The notes under the pieces were generated by a model. That model was given only the letters and a program-made list of their open reading frames with translations. It was not told where the DNA came from and made no database searches. The position numbers and the translations under genes are program-made. From Lentzea sp. (GTDB lineage Bacteria; Actinomycetota; Actinomycetes; Mycobacteriales; Pseudonocardiaceae), in NCBI GenBank assembly GCA_030146905.1, contig JASLAV010000431.1, forward strand, positions 1 through 10,434: a stretch of DNA of 10,434 nucleotides. The letters run 5' to 3'. Shown one piece after another: positions 6,379 through 10,434 of the stretch; the first letter of the stretch is position 1; every line of letters starts with the position of its first letter.

Positions 6379-6983
6379 TCGAGATCGCGCCGGGCGTGTC
6401 CGTCCGCAGGCACGCCGAGCTGGACCTGACCCTCGGCCTCATCACCGGATCAGGTGATTCGCTCCTCGTCGACGCCGGCATGGACCCGGCGTTCGCGCGC
6501 GAGGTCCGCCCGTCGCGGATCGTGTTGACGCACAACCACTTCGACCACGTGCTGGCCATCGAGGCGTTCCTGCCGTGCGAGGTGTGGGCGCACGAGGACT
6601 GCGTGGTCGACGCGTCGCTGCTGGAGGACCGGGTCAAGTACTACGAGGACCCCTTCGAGGGCATGCTCGTCGCGCCCACGCACACGTTCCGCGACACCGT
6701 CACGCTGGACGTCGGCGGGCGCCGGGTCGACCTGCACCACTTCGGTCCCGCGCACACCTCGCACGACGTGGTCGTGCACGTGCCGGACGCCGGTGTGGTG
6801 TTCGCGGGCGACCTGGTCGAACAGGGCGCTCCGGCCCAGGCCGGCCCGGACGCCACACCGTCGAACTGGCGGCACGTCCTGGACCGGCTGCTGGAGCTGG
6901 ACCCGCGCGTCGTCGTGCCGGGCCACGGGGACCCGGTCGACGCGCGGTTCGTGCGGGAGATGGCTATCCCGGGGGCCACGTGA
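6375..6983 (+). CDS. Metallo-beta-lactamase-fold hydrolase
   Basis: This 202-residue protein of the metallo-beta-lactamase superfamily has a full set of metal ligands. THNHFDH supplies His53, His55, Asp57 and His58, GPAHTSHD supplies His127, FAGDLVEQG supplies Asp146, and VPGHGDP supplies His184. It should bind two metal ions and hydrolyse a thioester, phosphodiester or similar bond; the substrate cannot be told from the sequence. No signal peptide is visible, so it is cytosolic and unlikely to be a secreted beta-lactamase. The GTG start overlaps the stop of the ComB-like gene (GTGA), so the two are translated together. Its 3' end overlaps the oppositely oriented HIT gene by 20 bases. Confidence 0.9.
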   Translation: MIEIAPGVSVRRHAELDLTLGLITGSGDSLLVDAGMDPAFAREVRPSRIVLTHNHFDHVLAIEAFLPCEVWAHEDCVVDASLLEDRVKYYEDPFEGMLVAPTHTFRDTVTLDVGGRRVDLHHFGPAHTSHDVVVHVPDAGVVFAGDLVEQGAPAQAGPDATPSNWRHVLDRLLELDPRVVVPGHGDPVDARFVREMAIPGAT

Positions 6984-7299
6984 GGCCGCGTCCGCCGAGG
7001 ACGTGGCAGTGCACGTGGAAGACGGTCTGGCCGCCGTTCCTGCCGGTGTTGAACACGAGCCGGTAACCGGACTCGTCGATCCCCTCCGACTTCGCGACCT
7101 GGTGGGCCGTCGCCAGGATCTGGCCCGCGAGCAGCGGGTCGACGTCCCCGATCGCCTGGTGGTGTTCCTTGGGGATCACCAGGACGTGCGTGGGCGCCTT
7201 GGGGTCGATGTCGCGGAACGCGAGCGTGGTGTCGGTCTCGGCCACCACGGTCGCCGGGATCTCGCCCGCGACGATGCGGCAGAACAGGCAGTCGGTCAC
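6964..7299 (-). CDS. HIT-family (histidine triad) nucleotide hydrolase
   Basis: The product is a 111-residue protein of the HIT/HINT branch, small dimeric enzymes that hydrolyse AMP-linked nucleotides such as adenosine phosphoramidates. The histidine triad is HVHCHV, with His95, His97 (nucleophile) and His99. The N-terminal CLFCRIVAGEIPA contains Cys4 and Cys7, which may form half of a zinc site, and FNTGRNGGQTVFH precedes the triad. Length matches the family. GTG 7299 is chosen because homology begins there (VTDCLFCRI). No Shine-Dalgarno is present, but TACGAT lies at -12 to -7. Its stop codon lies inside the end of the metallo-hydrolase gene. Confidence 0.92.
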   Translation of the reverse strand: MTDCLFCRIVAGEIPATVVAETDTTLAFRDIDPKAPTHVLVIPKEHHQAIGDVDPLLAGQILATAHQVAKSEGIDESGYRLVFNTGRNGGQTVFHVHCHVLGGRGLTWPPG

Positions 7300-7305
7300 G
7301 CCCGC

Positions 7306-7311
7306 ATCGTA
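7306..7311 (-). promoter_or_regulatory. Candidate -10 box for leaderless HIT transcript
   Basis: On the minus strand TACGAT is followed by GCGGGC and then the GTG start at 7299. A full TAnnnT match at this distance would start the mRNA at the initiation codon. No clear -35 is seen. Confidence 0.35.
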
Positions 7312-7377
7312 TTGGTAGCGCCTATGGGGCCTGATGGACTCTGTTGCTCCCGCCGGGCGGTGGCGAACCATGTCCGG

Positions 7378-7494
7378 GTGAAGGGTGCCAAGCTGCTGGT
7401 CGTGGTCCGGTGCCTCATCAGCTTCGCGATCGGCGTGCTGCTCGTGGTCCTCGCGATCCGCTTCGGTGAGGCGCTGTGGCGCGCGTTCCACTAG
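7378..7494 (+). CDS. Small single-helix membrane protein, function unknown
   Basis: This is a 38-residue reading frame with one strongly hydrophobic segment (about residues 6-27, LLVVVRCLISFAIGVLLVVL) flanked by basic residues (VKGAK before, RFGEALWRAFH after). It looks like a genuine small membrane protein, probably with its C-terminus carrying an amphipathic end. Third-base G/C is high from about 7360 but poor between ATG 7324 and there, so GTG 7378 is preferred; GTG 7360 or ATG 7324 would give 44 or 56 residues. No convincing ribosome binding site is seen for any of them. It ends three bases from the convergent VOC gene. No function can be named. Confidence 0.55.
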   Translation: MKGAKLLVVVRCLISFAIGVLLVVLAIRFGEALWRAFH

Positions 7495-7497
7495 AAC

Positions 7498-7833
7498 TCA
7501 GCGGACGAAGCAGAACTCGTTGCCCTCGGGGTCGCGCATGACCTGGAAGCTGCCCTGCTCGTCCGACACCACCACACCCTCGCGCGTCGCACCGAGGCTC
7601 ACCGCCTTCACGACAGCGGCCTCGATGTCGTCGACCTCGAAGTCGAGGTGCAGCCGGTTCTTCACGTCCTTGCGCTCGGGCACCGGCTGGAACGACATCC
7701 GCACGCCACCGGGCGGCTCGACGTGCGCCCAGCCGTGCTCGCGGTTCACCGGCTCACCGCCGAGCAGCTCGGCCCAGAACCGCACCAGCCGGCTCGGGTC
7801 GTTGCTGTCGACGACGATCTGCTCCAGCCTCAC
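7498..7833 (-). CDS. VOC-superfamily (glyoxalase/bleomycin-resistance-like) protein
   Basis: This 111-residue protein has the paired beta-alpha-beta-beta-beta fold of the vicinal-oxygen-chelate superfamily and is closest to the Glyoxalase_6 type. Marks are LEQIVVDSNDPSRLVRFWAE (3-22), RLHLDFEVDDI (60-70) with His62 as a likely metal ligand, and the closing RDPEGNEFCFVR (100-111). Members bind or transform small electrophiles, antibiotics or diols; the substrate is unknown. The GTG start overlaps the stop of the HxlR regulator by four bases (GTGA), so the pair is co-translated. This suggests it acts on, or binds, whatever the regulator senses. Confidence 0.88.
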   Translation of the reverse strand: MRLEQIVVDSNDPSRLVRFWAELLGGEPVNREHGWAHVEPPGGVRMSFQPVPERKDVKNRLHLDFEVDDIEAAVVKAVSLGATREGVVVSDEQGSFQVMRDPEGNEFCFVR

Positions 7834-8132
7834 GTCTTCACCAGGTTCTCTCGGGCCCAGTCGCAGCACAGGTCCAGCAGACCGAGCACCTTGCGGCCGT
7901 GCGCGGTCAGCTCGTACTCGACTCGCGGGGGATTCTCGTCGAACGCCTCACGCGCCACCGTGCCGTCGCGCTCCATCGCGCGCAACGTCTCGGTGAGCAC
8001 CTTCGGCGTCACGTGAGGTACCCCGGCGCGCAGCTCGGTGAACCGCCGGCGCCCGTCCTGCAACGCGCGCAACACGTGCGCGGTCCACTTGTCACCGATG
8101 CGGTACGGCAGGTCCGCGTGATCGCATTCCAC
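7830..8132 (-). CDS. HxlR-family (MarR/DUF24) winged-helix transcriptional regulator
   Basis: This 100-residue DNA-binding protein shows the HxlR pattern: an N-terminal cysteine (Cys3), then YRIGDKWTAHVLRALQDGRR (10-29), FTELRAGVPHVTPKVLTETL (31-50) as the helix-turn-helix region, a wing at 57-75 (GTVAREAFDENPPRVEYEL) and a C-terminal dimerisation helix. Related regulators such as YodB sense quinones or disulfide stress through an N-terminal cysteine plus C-terminal ones; here Cys3 and Cys89-Cys90 could play these parts. The gene is followed, with a 4-base overlap, by the VOC gene and is divergent from an NAD(P)-binding reductase. This is a classic arrangement for local autoregulation. The start GTG 8132 has GGGGGTGAG upstream. 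Confidence 0.9.
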   Translation of the reverse strand: MECDHADLPYRIGDKWTAHVLRALQDGRRRFTELRAGVPHVTPKVLTETLRAMERDGTVAREAFDENPPRVEYELTAHGRKVLGLLDLCCDWARENLVKT

Positions 8133-8143
8133 CTGCTCACCCC

Positions 8144-8151
8144 CGATATCG
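8144..8151. promoter_or_regulatory. Short palindrome in the HxlR/reductase intergenic region
   Basis: CGATATCG is a perfect 8-bp palindrome 12 bases upstream of the HxlR start, where a promoter for hxlR or an operator could lie. HxlR regulators usually bind palindromes in such divergent regions, but eight bases is short and the assignment is tentative. Confidence 0.25.
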
Positions 8152-8182
8152 TTGCGGGAACCGGACGTCGGCACCCTACCGT
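8152..8182 (+). promoter_or_regulatory. Candidate leaderless promoter of the NAD(P)-binding reductase
   Basis: TTGCGG (8152-8157) and TACCGT (8177-8182) are spaced 19 bases apart. TACCGT lies at -13 to -8 from ATG 8190, which has no Shine-Dalgarno, so transcription would begin at or next to the start codon. Confidence 0.4.
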
Positions 8183-8189
8183 CGCGCTC

Positions 8190-8744
8190 ATGGCGAAGAT
8201 CGTTGTTTTCGGAGCGTCCGGCAAGGCCGGCACGCAGATCGCGGCCGTGGCGGAGTCGCGCGGCCACGAGGTCACGAGGATCGGCCGCGACCCCGGCGTG
8301 CAGGCGGCGGCCGAGGTGGCGGCGGGCCACGACGTGGCGGTGAGCACGGTGGTGGACCTGTCCCGCGACCCGGCGGAGTTCTACACCTCGGCGGCCAGCG
8401 CACTGGTGGCGTCCGGCGCCGGACGGATCATCGTGGTCGGGATCTACCCGCTGCTGGAGACCTCACCGGGCGTGCGGGTGGTGGACTCGCCGGACTTCCC
8501 GGCCGAGCACAAGCCGTTCTGCCTCGGCCACGCGGCCGGCGTCGAGGTGCTGGCGGAGTCCGATGCCGACTGGCTGGTGATGAGCCCGGTCGGGAACTTC
8601 GGCGGTTCGTCCACGGGCGGGTACCGGATCGGCGCGGTGAACCCCGCAGACGAGCTGACCTACGAGGACTTCGCGCTGGCCGTGGTGGACGAGGCCGAAC
8701 GGCCCGCGCACCGCCGCACCCAGATCGGCGTCGCCTCGGTGTGA
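8190..8744 (+). CDS. NAD(P)-binding oxidoreductase, NmrA/SDR-a5-like
   Basis: This is a 184-residue Rossmann-fold protein. MAKIVVFGASGKAGTQIAAV carries the dinucleotide motif Gly8-x2-Gly11-x2-Gly14, followed by the first helix and GHEVTRIGRD (25-34), with Arg30 and Arg33 suggesting NADPH. Downstream are VVDLSRDPAEFY, GRIIVVGIYPLLE (78-90), ADWLVMSPVGNFG (126-138) and a C-terminal ELTYEDFALAVVDEAERP. This pattern matches the short atypical SDR group that includes YwnB- and NmrA-type putative reductases and sensors. No Tyr-x3-Lys catalytic pair is visible, as usual in that group. It diverges from the HxlR gene and is probably regulated by it. The reaction is unknown. Confidence 0.88.
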   Translation: MAKIVVFGASGKAGTQIAAVAESRGHEVTRIGRDPGVQAAAEVAAGHDVAVSTVVDLSRDPAEFYTSAASALVASGAGRIIVVGIYPLLETSPGVRVVDSPDFPAEHKPFCLGHAAGVEVLAESDADWLVMSPVGNFGGSSTGGYRIGAVNPADELTYEDFALAVVDEAERPAHRRTQIGVASV

Positions 8745-8758
8745 GGCTGCTCACGAGA

Positions 8759-8788
8759 AAGGCCCGAGCGCGTGAGCACTCGGGCCTT
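8759..8788. terminator. Bidirectional hairpin terminator between the reductase gene and tRNA-Gly
   Basis: AAGGCCCGAG (8759-8768) and CTCGGGCCTT (8779-8788) form a perfect 10-bp stem around a 10-base loop. Read leftward, the stem is followed by TCTCG after CCTT, a short pyrimidine run seven bases past the tRNA-Gly 3' end. Read rightward, it lies 14 bases after the reductase stop. It probably serves both transcripts. Confidence 0.8.
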
Positions 8789-8795
8789 CGTCCTG

Positions 8796-8866
8796 AGCGG
8801 GCGACGGGAATCGAACCCGCGTAGCTAGTTTGGAAGACTAGGGCTCTACCATTGAGCTACGCCCGC
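8796..8866 (-). tRNA. tRNA-Gly (anticodon UCC)
   Basis: This 71-base tRNA folds into a full cloverleaf on the minus strand. The acceptor stem is GCGGGCG/CGCCCGC (8866-8860 with 8803-8797), the D arm contains GCTCAATGGTAGAGC, the anticodon stem is CTAGT/ACTAG around loop CTTCCAA, and the T arm is CGGGTTCGATTCCCG. Anticodon TCC occupies 8834-8832 and reads GGA (and possibly other GGN) codons. The discriminator is U and the CCA end is not encoded, so it is added after transcription. Confidence 0.97.
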
Positions 8867-8888
8867 GTTGCGGCCCTTTGCGGGGCTG

Positions 8889-8927
8889 CGGACAACAGCT
8901 TAGCGGGTGGCGGTAAGCTGGGTGCAA
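8889..8927. promoter_or_regulatory. Interleaved divergent promoters for tRNA-Gly and tRNA-Pro
   Basis: CAGCTTA (8896-8902) and TAAGCTG (8914-8920) form a 7-bp inverted repeat. It gives a TAAGCT -10 box on each strand: 8914-8919 rightward toward tRNA-Pro and 8902-8897 leftward toward tRNA-Gly. Each has a -35-like box 19 bases away: CGGACA (8889-8894) for the plus strand and TTGCAC (8927-8922) for the minus strand. The predicted starts are about 24 bases upstream of tRNA-Gly and within a few bases of tRNA-Pro. The boxes are inferred only from sequence match. Confidence 0.4.
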
Positions 8928-8928
8928 C

Positions 8929-9002
8929 CGGGGCGTGGCGCAGTTTGGTAGCGCACCCGCTTTGGGAGCGGGGGGTCGCAGGTTCAAATCCTGTCGCCCC
9001 GA
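8929..9002 (+). tRNA. tRNA-Pro (anticodon UGG)
   Basis: This 74-base cloverleaf has acceptor stem CGGGGCG/CGCCCCG (8929-8935 with 8995-9001), discriminator A9002, and a D arm GCGCAGTTTGGTAGCGC. The anticodon stem is CCCGC/GCGGG around TTTGGGA, and the T arm is GCAGGTTCAAATCCTGT. Anticodon TGG (8963-8965) reads CCA and wobble CCN codons. The first base pair is C-G, characteristic of bacterial tRNA-Pro. CCA is not encoded. Confidence 0.97.
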
Positions 9003-9010
9003 TCGGTTGA

Positions 9011-9048
9011 CGAAAGCCCTCTGCGACGCGCGTCGCCGGGGGCTTTCG
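9011..9048. terminator. Long hairpin terminator between tRNA-Pro and the alpha/beta hydrolase
   Basis: CGAAAGCCCTC (9011-9021) pairs with GGGGGCTTTCG (9038-9048), including one G-T pair. After one mismatch the stem continues with GCGACG/CGTCGC (9023-9028 with 9031-9036). It begins nine bases after tRNA-Pro and ends just before the stop codon of the convergent hydrolase gene, so it can end both transcripts. There is no clear T-run outside the stem. Confidence 0.75.
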
Positions 9049-9050
9049 GC

Positions 9051-9812
9051 CTACTTGACCAGGTAGCGGCTCGCCCACGCCGCCAGCACCCGCGCCACGT
9101 ACGCCGCGTCCGCGCGGTCGGTGAGCAGGTGGTCGGCGCCGTCCAGCGAGACGAACGACTTCGGGTGCCTGGCCGAGTCGAAGATCAGCCTGGCGTTGTC
9201 CACGCCCACCAGGTCGTCCTGCGGCGAGTGCATCACCAGCAGGGCGCGGTCCAGCCCTGCGATGCAGGCGGTCTGGTTCTGCTGGTTGATGTCGGTCAGG
9301 AAGCCGTTGCTGATGCGGAACGGCCGCCCGGCCAGCAGCACCTCGGCGACTCCGTGGGTCTCGATGTCCGCCTTGGACGAGCCGAGCAGGTGCTCGACGT
9401 GGGTCGTGTCGGCGGGGGCGCCGATGGTCACCACGGCGCGCACCTCCGGGATCCGGTGTGCCGCCGCCAGCACCGCCGCGCCGCCCAGCGAGTGTCCGAT
9501 GAGGACGCTCGGGGCGCCGATCGTGTCGCGCAGGTGGCCTGCCGCGCACACCAGGTCGTCGACGTTGGACGTGAAGGTGGTGTTGGCGAAGTCACCGTCG
9601 GACTGGCCCAGGCCGGTGAAGTCGAAGCGCAGCACCGCGACGCCGTGTGCGGCCAGTTCGCGGGCGATGCGGGTGGCGGCCACCGAGTCCTTGCCGCAGG
9701 TGAAGCAGTGCGCGAACACGGCGGTCGCCACGACGTCGCCTTCGGGCAGTTCGAGCCGGCCCGCCAACGCCTGTCCGTCGATGCCCGCGAAGACCGCTTT
9801 CCGGTTGTCCAT
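9051..9812 (-). CDS. Alpha/beta hydrolase, like the N-terminal half of hydrolase/OsmC fusion proteins
   Basis: This 253-residue alpha/beta-hydrolase-fold enzyme is cytosolic. The nucleophile elbow is GHSLGG with Ser108, the likely acid is Asp199 or Asp200 (MHSPQDDLVG) and the catalytic histidine is His228 (LDGADHLL). ALFAHCFTCGKDS-like sequence (here FAHCFTCGKDS, 33-43) and RFDFTGLGQSDGDFANTTF (62-80) are typical of the hydrolase part of bifunctional alpha/beta hydrolase-OsmC proteins. Here the chain stops after the hydrolase domain (ASRYLVK) with no OsmC domain, and the terminator hairpin follows at once. Cys36 and Cys39 form a CxxC next to the oxyanion region. The substrate is unknown. The start lies seven bases from the start of the divergent gene; AGAGGG sits just before the ATG, too close for an ideal ribosome binding site. 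Confidence 0.9.
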   Translation of the reverse strand: MDNRKAVFAGIDGQALAGRLELPEGDVVATAVFAHCFTCGKDSVAATRIARELAAHGVAVLRFDFTGLGQSDGDFANTTFTSNVDDLVCAAGHLRDTIGAPSVLIGHSLGGAAVLAAAHRIPEVRAVVTIGAPADTTHVEHLLGSSKADIETHGVAEVLLAGRPFRISNGFLTDINQQNQTACIAGLDRALLVMHSPQDDLVGVDNARLIFDSARHPKSFVSLDGADHLLTDRADAAYVARVLAAWASRYLVK

Positions 9813-9818
9813 GCCCTC

Positions 9819-9824
9819 TATGGT
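9819..9824 (+). promoter_or_regulatory. Candidate -10 box for the right-edge gene
   Basis: TATGGT lies at -13 to -8 from the in-frame GTG 9832, the same geometry as at 8177 and 7311. It would imply leaderless translation from GTG 9832 rather than from ATG 9820, which it overlaps. No -35 box is evident, so the evidence is weak. Confidence 0.25.
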
Positions 9825-10434
9825 GCGTCACGTGCGCTACCAGTACCTCGACGCCCGGCTTCGGCACGCGTTCGACGTCGCCGGGCTCGACCGCGGGCAG
9901 CGGGCGTTGTTGCAGGGCGTGTTGCGCGCGCTCGACCCCGACGCGCACCTCGGTGAGCACGTCGCGGGCCTCAACAGCGCGTTCCTCGCCGTCACCCGTG
10001 CTCGGACCGCGCTGAAGAGCCACGCCACCGAGGACCAGCCGCGGTGGAACCTGCTCCGCCGCATCATCGCCACCTCGCTCGCGTGCGTGGACGCCGCCAA
10101 GCCCGCGTACGCCCTCGGCGGTGCGCGGGAGCTGGCGAGGACGCGCAGGGTTCTGGTCAACGTCGACGCGGCCATCGCTGCCAACGGGCAGCGGCTCGAT
10201 CCGCAGGTGACGGCCGCTGCCGCCGCGAAGCTCGACCCGGACGCGTTGGCCGGCGCGGTCAAGGGGTGGGTCGCTCCACTGTGGAACGGCGTCCCGCTTT
10301 CGTTGCGCACCAGGATGATCGCCGAGGTGGCGGTGCTCGTGGCGGTGCGGGGCAGGGACGGCAGGCAGCTGCGCGCGGACCTGGTGCGGTGGCTCAAGAA
10401 GCCCGGTGACCTCGCCGAGGTGCTCTGGCCGGAA
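9820..10434 (+). CDS. Unrecognised protein, 5' part only (runs off the window)
   Basis: An open frame of 205 codons starts at ATG 9820 and has no stop before the window ends. G/C third positions dominate throughout, so it is very likely coding. The product begins MVRHVRYQYLDARLRHAFDV and is mostly helical, rich in Ala, Leu and Arg, with no signal peptide or long hydrophobic segment; later stretches include LLRRIIATSLACVDAAKP and GWVAPLWNGVPLSLRTRM. I recognise no family. Neither ATG 9820 nor the alternatives GTG 9823 and GTG 9832 has a Shine-Dalgarno; TATGGT would suit a leaderless start at 9832. It diverges from the hydrolase gene with only seven bases between start codons. Confidence 0.75.
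   Translation, partial: MVRHVRYQYLDARLRHAFDVAGLDRGQRALLQGVLRALDPDAHLGEHVAGLNSAFLAVTRARTALKSHATEDQPRWNLLRRIIATSLACVDAAKPAYALGGARELARTRRVLVNVDAAIAANGQRLDPQVTAAAAAKLDPDALAGAVKGWVAPLWNGVPLSLRTRMIAEVAVLVAVRGRDGRQLRADLVRWLKKPGDLAEVLWPE

Noticed and set aside
6375..6983. Possible beta-lactamase resistance gene because of the metallo-beta-lactamase fold
   Set aside because: No signal peptide, short length, and coupling to a phosphatase gene; most proteins of this fold are not beta-lactamases.
1..10434. Mobile elements, CRISPR arrays, toxin-antitoxin or defence genes, biosynthetic gene cluster
   Set aside because: No transposase, integrase, spaced repeats, nuclease/ATPase defence modules or synthase genes are visible; the two tRNAs have intact 3' ends, with no attachment-site duplication or integrase beside them.

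Overview
The window is chromosomal DNA from a high-GC actinomycete, most likely a Pseudonocardiaceae-type organism (Lentzea/Saccharothrix/Actinosynnema relatives). The reasons are strong G/C third-position bias, frequent GTG starts, short gene overlaps, several starts without a Shine-Dalgarno, and a close homologue of the mycothiol-dependent Rv2466c protein. The genus is an inference. It reads as ordinary, compact core/housekeeping chromosome. I see no prophage, insertion sequence, CRISPR array or defence island, and no clear new system.

Layout. Positions 1-163 hold a leader with a SigR/SigH-like promoter for a DsbA-family Rv2466c homologue (164-772). A 265-bp gap follows with a 14-bp RNA hairpin and an 11-bp inverted repeat, then a rightward run: aldehyde dehydrogenase (1038-2390), Eis-like GNAT acetyltransferase (2432-3643) and a membrane-anchored protein with a Gly/Asp/Met tail (3701-4411). 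Converging on these is the leftward pair rpiB-nei (5685 down to 4425, overlapping by 8 nt). Divergent from rpiB is a rightward pair: a ComB-like 2-phosphosulfolactate phosphatase and a metallo-beta-lactamase-fold hydrolase (4-nt overlap). The hydrolase converges on and overlaps a HIT-family hydrolase (minus strand) by 20 nt. A 38-residue one-helix membrane protein (plus) converges on a leftward HxlR regulator-VOC protein pair (4-nt overlap). Divergent from the regulator is an NAD(P)-binding reductase. Then come tRNA-Gly(UCC) on the minus strand and tRNA-Pro(UGG) on the plus strand, divergent and each with its own hairpin terminator. Next is an alpha/beta hydrolase (minus). Seven bases from its start codon begins an unrecognised gene that runs off the right edge.

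How the genes relate. In M. tuberculosis nei1, rpiB and Rv2466c are adjacent (Rv2464c-Rv2466c). Here the same three families are present, but the Rv2466c homologue is split from rpiB-nei by the three-gene ALDH/Eis/membrane-protein block and lies on the other strand. Several products point to oxidative or electrophile stress and repair: the mycothiol-linked DsbA-like protein, the Nei glycosylase, the aldehyde dehydrogenase, and the HxlR/VOC/reductase module with a possibly redox-sensing regulator. The most interesting points are a DsbA-like protein with only one cysteine, a SigR-like promoter in front of it, the paired palindromes before the ALDH gene, the HxlR module, the interleaved divergent tRNA promoters, and several candidate leaderless starts with a TAnnnT box about 7 nt upstream.
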